Of a stretch of DNA of 64,000 bases, positions 10,153-19,339 are shown in pieces. Position 1 is the first letter of the stretch. Every line of letters starts with the position of its first letter. The notes beneath the pieces were generated by a model that was not told the origin of the DNA, made no database searches, and saw only the letters and a program-made list of their open reading frames with translations. Source of the DNA: Spirabiliibacterium mucosae (GTDB taxonomy: Bacteria; Pseudomonadota; Gammaproteobacteria; Enterobacterales; Pasteurellaceae); assembly GCF_014884965.1 (NCBI RefSeq), contig NZ_JABTBO010000004.1:1-64000 (forward strand), read 5' to 3'. The translations under genes and the position numbers were made by a program.

Positions 10153-10986
10153 ACAACGCCAACAACTCCCCAACTTTAGTGCGCTGGGTGCCGTTTTGGC
10201 TGATGTGGCGCTGCACCAGGATTTTTTTAATTTTCGCCCCTTTGTAAAGCTTGCGGGTATACGGCGTGTCGTGGTTTGAAATCAGCACAGGGCAGTGCTT
10301 TTCAAGGGCGCTTTGGCGGGATAGTTGGGCAAGCAGTTGCTGCTGCTCAAGCCCAAAAGCGCTGCCTGCGTAATGGGTGAAGTTGGACAGCTGCGCCAGT
10401 GGTGCATAAGGTGGGTCGCAATAGATGACCGCACTTTGATTGGCAAAAGCAAAACTGTGCTCAAAACTGGCGCACACAAAGGTGGCTTTTTGCGCTTTGT
10501 GGTGGAAATAGCGAATCTCTTCTTCAGGGAAATAGGGCTTCACATAGGCGCCAAAAGGCACGTTGAACTGCTGCTTGCTGTTGTAGCGGCACAATCCGTT
10601 GTAGCCAAAGCGGTTGAGGTAGAGAAAAATCAGCGCGCGCTCAAATGGGTCTTGTGATTGGTTGAACGCACTGCGCTGCTGGTAATAAACATGGGCGCTG
10701 TTGGCATCATCGCGCTCAAATAATCGGCGGCTTTCGTTGATGAAATGCTCCACATCGCGTTTAATTATCTCAAAAAGGGCGATCAAATCAGGGTTGAGAT
10801 CGCAGAGAATATAGCGCTCAAACTGGCTGTTGAGAAATACCGACCCTGCGCCGACAAAAGGCTCAATCAGGCAGCTTTTGTCTTTTGGCAGCAGTTTGTT
10901 AATCTCGGGAATTAAGCGAAATTTGCCTCCCGCCCACTTTAAAAAGGGCGGTGCTTGCCAACCATGCCAGGGGAGCGGGCCATCAT
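10139..10986 (-). CDS. dam: DNA adenine methylase, one-base frameshift near the start
   Basis: Methylates adenine in GATC, guiding mismatch repair and replication control. The body is intact: LKWAGGK binds S-adenosylmethionine, followed by EPFVGAGSVF and the catalytic DPPY motif. The open frame as read would need a TTG start at 10993 and an odd N-terminus. Adding one base to the five-A run at 10941-10945 joins the body to an ATG at 10986 and gives KHRPFLKWAGGK, the typical Dam N-terminus. That ATG overlaps the aroB stop as TGATG, a usual coupling arrangement. I therefore treat the shift as a probable sequencing deletion. Confidence 0.9.
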
Positions 10987-12076
10987 CAGTCAAATTGACT
11001 GCAATCGTTGATAGCGGCTTTCACGCTATCAATATCATCCACCGCGCTGACGTAGGCCTGTCCAAGTTTTTTCAGCAGCACCAAGCGCAATTGCCCTTTG
11101 AGCACTTTTTTATCGCGCATCATCAGCGGCAGGTAATCCTCGGCGCTCATGCCGTCTGGCGACACCGTTGGCAAATTGGCACGCGCCAGCAGCCGCTCGA
11201 GGCGGGCAACATCGTCGCGACTAATGTCACCCAAGCGGTGTGAGAGCGCCGCGGCCATCATCATGCCGGTGGCCACCGCCTCACCGTGCAGCCAGTTGCC
11301 GTAGCCCAAGTGGGTTTCAATCGCGTGGCCAAAGGTGTGGCCGAGGTTAAGCAGCGCGCGTTGGCCGTGCTCTTTTTCATCATTGGCCACCACCATCGCT
11401 TTAAGCTCGCAGCAACGCTGAATACAATGGGAAAGTGCGGTCGGCTCAAGGGCGAGCAGCTGGTCGATGTTTTCTTCCAGCCAGCAGAAGAAGTCGTAAT
11501 CTAAAATCGCACCGTATTTGATCACCTCCGCCAGGCCTGCGCACACTTCCCGCATCGGCAAGGTGCGCAAGGTAGTGGTGTCAATCACCACACTGGCAGG
11601 TTGATAAAACGCGCCAATCATATTTTTCCCCAGCGGGTGGTTGACGGCGGTTTTGCCCCCAACGGAGGAATCCACCTGCGAGAGCAGTGTGGTGGGCACT
11701 TGAATAAGGCGCACGCCGCGTTGGAAGCTGGCCGCCGCAAAGCCGGCCACATCGCCAATCACACCGCCGCCCAGGGCGACAATGGTGGTGTCGCGCGCGT
11801 GTTTTTCGTCTAAAAGTGCGGTGAAAATCAGGTTTAACGACTCAAGGGTTTTGATTTTTCACCATCGGGGAGTTGAACGTTAGACACCTCACAGCCCAAC
11901 TCACGCAAAGTGCGGTTGAGCGTGTCAAGATAAAAGCCCGCCACGGTTGGGTTGGTGACAATCATCACCTTGTCGCCGGATTTGAGCGGCGCAAAAGCGC
12001 TGGCGGATTGCAACAGCTTTTCGCCAATGGCAATGTCATAGCTGCGATCTTTGAGTTCAACGTTCACCGATGTCAT
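10986..12076 (-). CDS. aroB: 3-dehydroquinate synthase, interrupted by a frameshift
   Basis: Second enzyme of the shikimate pathway, NAD- and metal-dependent. The gene is in two frames. Residues 1 to about 75 (start 12076, preceded by AGGA) end in [12 protein letters not shown]. The remainder resumes in another frame through [17 protein letters not shown] and GGKTAVNHP. Adding one base to the five-T run at 11855-11859 gives [19 protein letters not shown], exactly as expected for AroB, and a normal total near 363 residues. The operon order aroK-aroB-dam matches E. coli, without damX between them. Confidence 0.93.
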
Positions 12077-12084
12077 AGTCTGTC

Positions 12085-12617
12085 CTAGTTGATTGAGGTA
12101 AATTCGTCAATTAAGTCCATTAATTGATTGGCCATGGTGCGGGCATTTTGCTCGTCGGTGCTGATGGTGATGTCGGCAATCTCTTCATAGAGTGGATTGC
12201 GCACTTGGGCTAAATCTTCGAGCACTTGGCGTGGGTCGTCAACATCTTGCAGCAGTGGGCGTTTTTTGTCGCGCAGTGTGCGTTCGTATTGTTTGTCAAC
12301 GGTGGTTTCAAGATAAACCACAATGCCGCGGGCGGAGAGATGATTGCGGGCATCTTTTGAAATGATGGCACCGCCGCCGGTGGAGAGCACAATCCCTTGG
12401 CGTTGGGTCAGCTCATCAATAATGCGGCTTTCGCGTTTACGAAATCCGCTTTCACCTTCAACATCAAAAATCCAACCGATGTCGGCGCCTGCACGTTGTT
12501 CAATTTCATAATCAGAGTCAACAAAATCCATGCCCAAATTTTGTGCAAGCTGGCGGCCGATAGTGCTTTTCCCAGCACCCATCGGGCCAATTAAGAAAAT
12601 ATTTCTTTTTCTGCCAT
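12085..12617 (-). CDS. aroK: Shikimate kinase, frameshift in codons 3-5
   Basis: Phosphorylates shikimate at O3 using ATP. The P-loop GPMGAGKST is at about residues 11-19, followed by the DSD and GGG substrate-binding motifs. The open frame as read has no start before the P-loop Met at 12582. The ATG at 12617 begins MAEK and then loses frame. Adding one base to the five-T run at 12606-12610 gives [18 protein letters not shown], almost identical to E. coli AroK. Total length would be about 177 residues. It lies between comE and aroB. Confidence 0.92.
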
Positions 12618-12805
12618 TGTTATTGTGTTCTTATTCGTTAGTGATTGGAAAGCCGCAGGGTGCGACCACAGGCAAGTTAAAGGCAAGGGGCGGGCCACAA
12701 GAGAACACTAGGAAAGAAAATAACCCCTAACACTTCAACAAATAATTAAGGGGCTAATTATCGCAATAAATCGCCCCCTTTTTCAACCACTGAAACCACT
12801 TTTTA

Positions 12806-14107
12806 TTAAAAACCGTAATGAAAGGCTTTATTCACTTTTGCAGGCTTGGCCTGTGGGCTGTTTTTCACCAAGTGCGGTGTGACAAAAATCACCAGCTCGC
12901 GTTTGGTGTGGCGCTTGTTCTCGCGCGAGAAAAGATGCTTGATGCCAGGCACATCGCCAAGCAGCGGCACTTTGTCTTGGTGATCGCTAATGGTGTCGTG
13001 AAACACACCGCCGAGCACAATGGTTTCACCGTTTTGCGCCGCCACTTGCGTTTGAATTTCTTGCTTGTCGATGGTGGTCATCTGATTGTCACCATAGGCA
13101 ATATTTTTCCCGGGCGCGTTTTGGCTGACGGTCAAATCGAGCAAAATTTGGTTATCGTGGGAGATTTGCGGCGTGACCTCAAGGCCAAGCACCGCTTCAC
13201 GAAATTCCACGTTTTGCGTGTCTTTGGCGTTGATCACATAAGGGATCTCGGTGCCTTGCTTAATGCTCGCTGGCTGCTTGTTGGTGGTGATAAGGCGCGG
13301 GCTTGCGATGATATTGACGTTGTTTTCACGCTCAAGTGCGGTCAGCTCCAAATCCAGTAAGCGCGAGTCAATCTTCGCCACCTGTAACGTCACGCCCGCG
13401 GCGGTGGCAAAGCTGTTGCCAAAGTTCACGTTGAGCTGGTTGTCGATGTTGTTAAAGCCATTGCCGCCAAGCTTGCCGGTGACCGCACTTGCTGTTTCGC
13501 TGGGTTGAAACAGCCCCCAGCGCACGCCCAGCTCGCGCATGCTTTCGTCACTGATGGTGACAATGCGCGCTTCAATCAACACTTGCTGGCTGGGCTGGTC
13601 AAGCTCGTGCACCAATTTCACCAAATGCTTGAGCTGTTCGGGCGTGTCTTGTAAAATCAGGCTATTGCTGCGCGCATCGCCACTGATGCGGCCATCGCCC
13701 GAGAGCAGGCTGCCCGTTTTCGGATTGAGCACCTCAATGAGCTCACCGACTTTGGCATAACGCAACTTCACTCGCCGCGTGCTGATCGTCGGCCCCTCAC
13801 TGAGCGGCACGATGCTTTTGGCTTTGGCGCGCAAGGCATTGGCGACAAAATACGTCCCTTCCTCGTGACTGACCTCAAGCTTGTGTGTTTTCGCCAAGCT
13901 GTTGACGGCCTGCTCAAAGCTCACATTGCGCAGCCGCAGGCTGACATGGCCCTCCACGTCATCGTCGATGATCATATTTTTATCTTCCAGCAGTGCTAAA
14001 AATTGCAAGGTGTCTGCCAGTGGCGCTTGTTTAAGCCACAGCGTCATCGGTGCGGCGCTGGCGGTGAGGGTGAAAAGTGCGGTTAAGATAATACTCCAAA
14101 TGCGCAT
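12806..14107 (-). CDS. comE: Competence secretin ComE (PilQ/HofQ family)
   Basis: Forms the outer-membrane ring through which the type IV pilus-like uptake machine passes in transformation. From the start at 14107 (GAGGTGAGC site) it has 433 residues. There is a signal peptide (MRIWSIILTALFTLTASA), an N-terminal STN domain, a short secretin repeat, and a C-terminal secretin domain with VLGLEVTPQI and VPLLGDVPGIKHLF. The longer frame to 14164 overlaps comD and lacks a signal peptide, so it is rejected. It is the last com gene before aroK, as hofQ-aroK in E. coli. Confidence 0.93.
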   Translation of the reverse strand: MRIWSIILTALFTLTASAAPMTLWLKQAPLADTLQFLALLEDKNMIIDDDVEGHVSLRLRNVSFEQAVNSLAKTHKLEVSHEEGTYFVANALRAKAKSIVPLSEGPTISTRRVKLRYAKVGELIEVLNPKTGSLLSGDGRISGDARSNSLILQDTPEQLKHLVKLVHELDQPSQQVLIEARIVTISDESMRELGVRWGLFQPSETASAVTGKLGGNGFNNIDNQLNVNFGNSFATAAGVTLQVAKIDSRLLDLELTALERENNVNIIASPRLITTNKQPASIKQGTEIPYVINAKDTQNVEFREAVLGLEVTPQISHDNQILLDLTVSQNAPGKNIAYGDNQMTTIDKQEIQTQVAAQNGETIVLGGVFHDTISDHQDKVPLLGDVPGIKHLFSRENKRHTKRELVIFVTPHLVKNSPQAKPAKVNKAFHYGF

Positions 14108-14114
14108 GCTCACC

Positions 14115-14462
14115 TCACAACTGCCAGATTTTTTCAAGGTTATCGCGGCAGTGGCGCAGCACAATGTGCCGCTGCGCCACTTCGCTGATCTGCCACTCGT
14201 TGGCGATCACATTCCCCACTTCAGCCAGCAGCACATCGCCTTCGAGCTTGAGCAGAATATGCGGCGTGTCGTGGTGGATAATCAGCCCAATAGGTTTGTA
14301 TTGATCAATCGGGCTGTCGCTCATCAGCCCAATTTCGCCGCACGGGTTGGCCTTCGTCGTCAAAGCTGGCGCGCTGGGCGCTTGGTGGTTGAATGGGTCA
14401 CTGGCCGCGATAGCGGCGTGCGGTAAAAGTGCGGTCAAAAACACAAGCCAAAAACGGGTCAT
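14115..14462 (-). CDS. comD: Competence protein ComD (PilP/HofP-like)
   Basis: A 115-residue small exported protein at the fourth position of the competence operon. The start at 14462 follows GGAGACACC and gives a clear signal peptide (MTRFWLVFLTALLPHAAIA). The position matches PilP-like proteins, which link the inner-membrane PilMNO complex to the secretin. Cys residues near positions 41 and 107 could form a disulfide. Assignment rests mainly on operon position, length and the signal peptide. Confidence 0.8.
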   Translation of the reverse strand: MTRFWLVFLTALLPHAAIAASDPFNHQAPSAPALTTKANPCGEIGLMSDSPIDQYKPIGLIIHHDTPHILLKLEGDVLLAEVGNVIANEWQISEVAQRHIVLRHCRDNLEKIWQL

Positions 14463-14994
14463 GGTGTCTCCTTGTTCGTGATAAAAAGTCCACTTGCGCG
14501 TGCACCGCACTTTGGTCAAGTCCACTTTGCAGGCTCAAGCGCATCGGCGTGAGGTTGCCAAAGCGTGACAGCAGCGTGCGCAGCATTTCATCGAGGCTCA
14601 AAAACGGGCCTGAAAACTGCAAGCCAAGCGTGGTTTGCTGGTCGAACTGCCACTGCGGCGTATCCAACGCGATGTGGGGGAATTGGGCAACATAATCGAG
14701 CAGCTGGCGGTTGACCTCAGGCACCACGCTGGCCATTTGTTGCTTAAGATGATGCGCGTTGTCGCGCCGTTTTTGCTCCAACACGGTCAGCAACTGCTGC
14801 TTTTTCGTTAAGGTTTGCGCCTGCGTTGTGCGCTCTCGCTCAAGCTTTTGCAGTCGTTGGTTAAGGTGTTGATGGCGCCACAGGCTTTGGCCGAGCACGA
14901 GGGCGCAAAGCAGCAGCACAATCACGCCATGCCAACGGCCTTTGAGGTGCGCCCACTGCCAGAGTTTGCCGTACTGAGCGATGTTAGTCATCAC
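14459..14994 (-). CDS. comC: Competence protein ComC (PilO/HofO-like), frameshift near the end
   Basis: Inner-membrane protein with one membrane segment (about residues 23-38) and a coiled-coil (LNQRLQKLERERTTQAQTL), the layout of PilO. As read, the frame runs on past the comD start and ends at 14398 with an Arg-rich tail. Adding one base to the five-A run at 14483-14487 gives the end VDFFITNKETP with a stop that overlaps the comD ATG as ATGA. This makes about 178 residues and tidy translational coupling. I take the corrected version as real. Confidence 0.8.
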
Positions 14995-15520
14995 TCACCC
15001 CGCTAATTAGGCGAAAGCTGATGCCATTGTGATCCGCCACAAAATGGGTCAACTTGTTGCGCTCGTCATTGCCGTCGGCCAGCCAGTGGTGGGCGAGGGT
15101 CTCTTGCAGCTGTTCAAATTCTTGCTCGCTGAGCTGCTCCCCTTCAAGCAGCAGCTGTTGGTCACGCCGGCTGGCGTCTATTTCGGCTAGCGTCAGCCGC
15201 CCTTGCTGCCAGCCAAGCTCGCCGAGCAGTTGCATAAAATCGACAAACCGCACTTTGCCGGCCAAAAGCTGAATTTTCTGCCTACTTTGCTGGCTTTTTT
15301 GCAGCAAATTGAGCTGCTGTTGCACGGTTTGATTTTGCCCACGCAAGGCGGTGATCGCCTGCTGAGTGGTGTTGATTTGCGCTAGTGTGTGCGCTTGTTG
15401 CTCGTTGAGCCACACCGCCACCAGCGCAGCAACGCTAAGCGTGACGACATAAAGTGCGGTCAGCTTGACAACGCGTGTTTTCAGCGCGCGTTCACGCCAA
15501 GGCTGGAGGTTAAGCATCAT
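14984..15520 (-). CDS. comB: Competence protein ComB (PilN/HofN-like)
   Basis: A 178-residue bitopic membrane protein starting MMLNLQPWRERAL, with one membrane segment (about residues 21-38) and a Gln-rich coiled-coil. The NLxPWR start is typical of PilN, whose N-terminal tail binds PilM on the cytoplasmic face. It overlaps comA by 30 bases and comC by 11. A second ATG at 15517 is equally possible. Confidence 0.85.
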   Translation of the reverse strand: MMLNLQPWRERALKTRVVKLTALYVVTLSVAALVAVWLNEQQAHTLAQINTTQQAITALRGQNQTVQQQLNLLQKSQQSRQKIQLLAGKVRFVDFMQLLGELGWQQGRLTLAEIDASRRDQQLLLEGEQLSEQEFEQLQETLAHHWLADGNDERNKLTHFVADHNGISFRLISGVSDD

Positions 15521-16313
15521 GCCTCCTTTGCCACAGCGCGCAGCCCAGTGCGGTGAGGTTGGTAAACTCTTGGGTACAAAGTGCGGTTTGCGCCACCGCC
15601 CAAGGCAAGTTGAGCGTGCAATCGGTAGTGTTGTAAATCACCACATGTTCAATTTTGAGCTTACCAAAGCGGCTTTGCCAAGCGCTCAGGGCGCCTTCAA
15701 GATCGCTATGGTAGAGGAAGTTGAGTGGCGCGGCTTGGGCGTGGATTAGGCAACACAGATCGCGCGTGAGGTAAAGATAAAGCGCATTTTCACCCGCCTC
15801 GGGTGCGGCAAAGGCAAATGCGCGGTGCAGCGCATGGGCGCGGGAGTCAAGTGCGGTGAGTGGCAGTGGCGAAAACGTTTTGTTCACCGCTTGCAGGTGC
15901 TCGCGTTTGCAGGCGATGATTTCCACACAATCAATTTGCCGGCGCGTGCCCTCATGTTGCAGCGCGTGGGCGTGGTAGTCAAAATGCAACGCCGCAGGCG
16001 GCAGTGGCAGATTTTCGCTTAAAATTTGCAGCACTTGCTGATGACACGTCGCCGGCGTACTGTGGGGGGTGATCACCGCTTTATACCACACTTGGCTGAA
16101 ATCTAGGCTCGCCACTGGCTGGCAGTGCTTGAGCGCACAAGGCAAGCCCGCGATGGGCGTGTTGAGCGCACCTTGCGTTTGTGCAAGCCTTGTATAGTGC
16201 GGTTTTTGCTCATCGTCGAGCACGCAGGCACACAGCGTTTCACCGTAAAGGGCAAGGCCGACGGTGGGCTTGGGGCGGCGTGCTTTTGCAAAAAATGCGA
16301 TAAAGTTTTCCAT
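15510..16313 (-). CDS. comA: Competence protein ComA (PilM/HofM-like)
   Basis: First gene of the competence operon, an actin-fold protein expected at the cytoplasmic side of the ComABC complex. I start at 16313 (MENFIAFFAKARRPKPTVGL). The ATG at 16337 lies in a TATGAT sequence that could be the -10 box, so a start there is unlikely. The product has 267 residues. It is divergent from mrcA, an arrangement shared with Haemophilus and E. coli. In the family this operon is switched on by Sxy with CRP, but I could not find a convincing CRP-S site upstream. Confidence 0.88.
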   Translation of the reverse strand: MENFIAFFAKARRPKPTVGLALYGETLCACVLDDEQKPHYTRLAQTQGALNTPIAGLPCALKHCQPVASLDFSQVWYKAVITPHSTPATCHQQVLQILSENLPLPPAALHFDYHAHALQHEGTRRQIDCVEIIACKREHLQAVNKTFSPLPLTALDSRAHALHRAFAFAAPEAGENALYLYLTRDLCCLIHAQAAPLNFLYHSDLEGALSAWQSRFGKLKIEHVVIYNTTDCTLNLPWAVAQTALCTQEFTNLTALGCALWQRRHDA

Positions 16314-16433
16314 AGTTTGCCAATCCTGCGGTATCATAGTAAGGTTACGAATTAAAGTTGCACAACAGGTGCTTGCACGAAACGTTATAACGCACCTGAG
16401 AGAAGATCACGATTGGCAAGAGAGAAATTTTCG

Positions 16434-18992
16434 ATGAAGATCGTAAAAATCGTTTTAAGTTCACTGCTCACGCTCCTGATTGTCGGCTGCGTTGCGGTGG
16501 GCATTATGTATTATCACATCAAATCAGAGCTGCCCGATGTCAAAACGCTCAAAACCGTTGAGCTGCAGCAACCGATGCAGGTTTACACCGCGGATAACAA
16601 ACTCATTGGCGAAATCGGCGAGCAGCGGCGCATCCCGGTTGCCCTTGAAAACATCCCGCCGCAGCTGATTCACGCCGTGTTGGCAACAGAAGACAGCCGT
16701 TTTTATGATCACTACGGGCTAGACCCAGTTGGGATTGCTCGCGCCGTGTGGGTGGCGATCACCAATGGCGGTGCCTCCCAAGGGGCGAGCACCATCACCC
16801 AACAGCTGGCACGTAACTTCTATCTCTCGCCTGAAAAAACACTGCTGCGCAAAGTCAAAGAGGCTGTGTTGGCAATTGAAATTGAAAAAAACCTCAATAA
16901 AAACGAGATCTTAAACTTATACCTCAATAAAATTTATCTCGGCTACCGCTCTTATGGCGTGGCGGCCGCGGCCAAAACCTATTTTGGCAAAAGTTTGCAG
17001 GAGCTCAGCCTTGGCGAAATGGCGATGATTGCCGGCCTGCCGAAGGCGCCTTCGACCATGAACCCGCTCTATTCCCTCAAGCGCGCCACCGAGCGGCGCA
17101 ATGTGGTGCTGGGTCGGATGCTTGATGAGGGCTATATCTCCAAAGAGGAATACACCCAAGCAAAAGACGAGCCGCTGAAGGCGAGCTATCACGGCAGCCA
17201 GCTTGATTTCCAAGCCGATTATGTGGTGGAGATGGTGCGCCAAGAGATGGTGAAACTCTACGGCGAAGAAAACGCCTACACCAAAGGCTACAAAGTGTTC
17301 ACCACCATCAACTCTGATGACCAACGCGACGCGCAAACCGCACTTCGCAATAATTTGATTAACTACGACATGCGCCACGGTTATCGGGGTGGTGCGCCGT
17401 TGTGGAAAAGCGATGAAGCGCCGTGGGATGAAGCGCGCATTACGGGCTTTTTGCGCAAGCTGCCTGACAGCCAGCCGCTGATCCCCGCCGCTGTACTTTC
17501 CACCAATGCCAGTGGCGCGCATTTGTTGCTCGCTGATGGTTCAACCTTGGATTTACCGTTCTCGGGCATGAAATGGGCTGGCGCAAGCGCGAAAAACAGC
17601 AAAGTGCGCTCAGGCGATCAAATCTGGATTCGCCAAAACAGCAAGCAAGAGTGGGTGCTTGCGCAAATCCCGCACGCCAACTCGGCGCTGGTTTCGCTCA
17701 ATAGCCACGACGGCGCGATTGTCGCGATTGTCGGCGGCTTTAGTTATGGCCAGAGCAAATTTAACCGCGCCACACAATCAATGGTGCAGGTGGGCTCATC
17801 GATCAAGCCGTTTATTTATGCCGCGGCGCTGGATAAAGGCTTGACGCTGGCGACTATTTTAAACGACAGCCCGATTACCGTGTACATTAAGGGGCAAAAA
17901 CCGTGGTCGCCGAAAAATTCACCGAATCGCTACGACGGCCAGCTGCGGTTGCGCCAAGGACTGGGGCAGTCGAAAAACGTGATGATGGTGCGCGCCACCC
18001 AAATGGTAGGCATTGATTATGTCGCGGATTTCCTCCCGCGTTTTGGCTTCAAGCGTGACCAATACCAGGCGACACTGGCGCTTGCACTCGGTGCTGCCTC
18101 ATTCACCCCGCTGGAGATGGCGCGCGCCTACGCCGTGTTTGATAACGGCGGCTTTTTGATTGACCCGTATTTGATCGCCAAAATTGAAGACAACGAGGGC
18201 AAAACGATGTATCGCGCCAATCCGAAAGTGGCGTGCTTTACCTGCAACGACATCCCGGTGATTTATGGCGAGCAAGAAAAACTGGCGTTTTTAGACACCG
18301 CGGATGAAAAAGACCCAAGTGCGGTCACGCCAGCCGCGCAAGCCGACGGGGACCCAGACCAACAACCCGACAGTGTGCCGGATATCCCTGAGTTGCAAAT
18401 TGAAAACAAACAACTCGACGATACTCAAGCGCCTAAACTGCTGGCAGACTCCGATGAAAAAGAGCCTGAAATTGCCCCGCGTGTGATCTCAGGCGAATTG
18501 GCCTTTTTAATGCGCAGCGCGCTGCACACCGCTGTGTATGGCGAAAAGGGCAGCAGCTGGAAGGGCACCGGCTGGCGCATGGGTAACAGCTTCAAGCGTG
18601 ATGATCTCGGCGGCAAAACCGGGACTACAAACAACAACAAAGTGGCGTGGTACGCCGGCTTTGGTGCTGATTTAGCCACCGCAGTTTATGTTGGCTTTGA
18701 TGACAATAAATTTGACCTCGGCCGTGGTGAGGCGGGTGCAATTACCGCCATGCCAGCGTGGCAAAGCTACATGCAAGCCGTGCTCAAAGACGTGCCACAA
18801 CGCAAAGATGAAATGCCTGAAAACGTAGTGGAAAAACGCATCGACAAAGCCAGCGGCTTGCTCGGCGGTGGCTTTAAAGAATACTTTATCAAAGGCACGG
18901 AGCCGGTGCGCCGACACATTAAAGAACGCGGTTATAAAATCATGATTGACCGTGGCGACGGCAGTGGCCCGAAAGCAGAAGAGTTATTCTGA
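16434..18992 (+). CDS. mrcA: Penicillin-binding protein 1A
   Basis: Bifunctional peptidoglycan glycosyltransferase and transpeptidase. A membrane anchor (about residues 5-28) is followed by the glycosyltransferase domain with the catalytic Glu in ATEDSRFYDH. The transpeptidase domain has the SxxK motif GSSIKPF and the KTGTTN motif. I prefer the ATG at 16434 (MKIVKIVLSS) over the TTG at 16413 by comparison with E. coli, giving 852 residues. A charged, Pro/Asp-rich insert without obvious structure (about residues 622-682) carries an uptake sequence read as SAV. Confidence 0.95.
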   Translation: MKIVKIVLSSLLTLLIVGCVAVGIMYYHIKSELPDVKTLKTVELQQPMQVYTADNKLIGEIGEQRRIPVALENIPPQLIHAVLATEDSRFYDHYGLDPVGIARAVWVAITNGGASQGASTITQQLARNFYLSPEKTLLRKVKEAVLAIEIEKNLNKNEILNLYLNKIYLGYRSYGVAAAAKTYFGKSLQELSLGEMAMIAGLPKAPSTMNPLYSLKRATERRNVVLGRMLDEGYISKEEYTQAKDEPLKASYHGSQLDFQADYVVEMVRQEMVKLYGEENAYTKGYKVFTTINSDDQRDAQTALRNNLINYDMRHGYRGGAPLWKSDEAPWDEARITGFLRKLPDSQPLIPAAVLSTNASGAHLLLADGSTLDLPFSGMKWAGASAKNSKVRSGDQIWIRQNSKQEWVLAQIPHANSALVSLNSHDGAIVAIVGGFSYGQSKFNRATQSMVQVGSSIKPFIYAAALDKGLTLATILNDSPITVYIKGQKPWSPKNSPNRYDGQLRLRQGLGQSKNVMMVRATQMVGIDYVADFLPRFGFKRDQYQATLALALGAASFTPLEMARAYAVFDNGGFLIDPYLIAKIEDNEGKTMYRANPKVACFTCNDIPVIYGEQEKLAFLDTADEKDPSAVTPAAQADGDPDQQPDSVPDIPELQIENKQLDDTQAPKLLADSDEKEPEIAPRVISGELAFLMRSALHTAVYGEKGSSWKGTGWRMGNSFKRDDLGGKTGTTNNNKVAWYAGFGADLATAVYVGFDDNKFDLGRGEAGAITAMPAWQSYMQAVLKDVPQRKDEMPENVVEKRIDKASGLLGGGFKEYFIKGTEPVRRHIKERGYKIMIDRGDGSGPKAEELF

Positions 18993-19306
18993 TGGCGCAA
19001 GAGAAAAAATCATTAGAGGACATTTGCGCGGAGTTTGCGCAAATGGACACACGCCTTGCTCAAGCCCAGCGTGACCTTGCAGCATTGGCGGAGTTTGAAA
19101 AACGCTGGCAGGCCGCGCAGCGCAACATCAGCGCCTTGGAGGCGTTTTATTTTGATGGCACCTGGCTCTGGCTTGCCGATATTGAGAAATTAGACGCCGC
19201 GGGCAAGCACTATGCCTGCGCCAGTGAAGATGGTATTTGGAATATTTCAACCGAATTTCATCAACTCAAAATTGCGTGGTTAAAGCGCTTAGCCAAATCG
19301 TTATAA
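18992..19306 (+). CDS. DUF4298-like protein
   Basis: A 104-residue soluble protein of unknown function. The N-terminal half is helical and likely coiled (LAQAQRDLAALAEFEKRW). The second half has an aromatic segment ending ACASEDGIW, which resembles the DUF4298 signature with its conserved SEDGIY-like turn. Its ATG overlaps the mrcA stop (TGATG), so it is translationally coupled to mrcA. It ends just before an uptake-sequence terminator. Confidence 0.7.
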   Translation: MAQEKKSLEDICAEFAQMDTRLAQAQRDLAALAEFEKRWQAAQRNISALEAFYFDGTWLWLADIEKLDAAGKHYACASEDGIWNISTEFHQLKIAWLKRLAKSL

Positions 19307-19309
19307 CAA

Positions 19310-19339
19310 AAAAAGTGCGGTCATCAAACCGCACTTTTT
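19310..19339. terminator. Bidirectional terminator from two uptake sequences
   Basis: AAAAAGTGCGGT (19310-19321) and ACCGCACTTTTT (19328-19339) form a perfect 12-bp stem around six bases, with T runs in both directions. It serves the DUF4298 gene and the convergent gene that ends inside it at 19324. Confidence 0.9.

Noticed and set aside
11855-11859. Programmed -1 frameshift in aroB
   Set aside because: The site is not a proper slippery heptamer, and the same kind of one-base loss occurs in many unrelated genes nearby.
12750-12783. GGGGC/GCCCCC inverted repeat after comE
   Set aside because: The loop is 18 bases and the T run is on the strand with no gene, so it is not a supported comE terminator.
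16330-16400. Possible CRP-S competence site (TTGTGCAAC...TTCGTAA on the minus strand)
   Set aside because: It matches only one half of the TGCGA-N6-TCGCA pattern and the second half does not fit.
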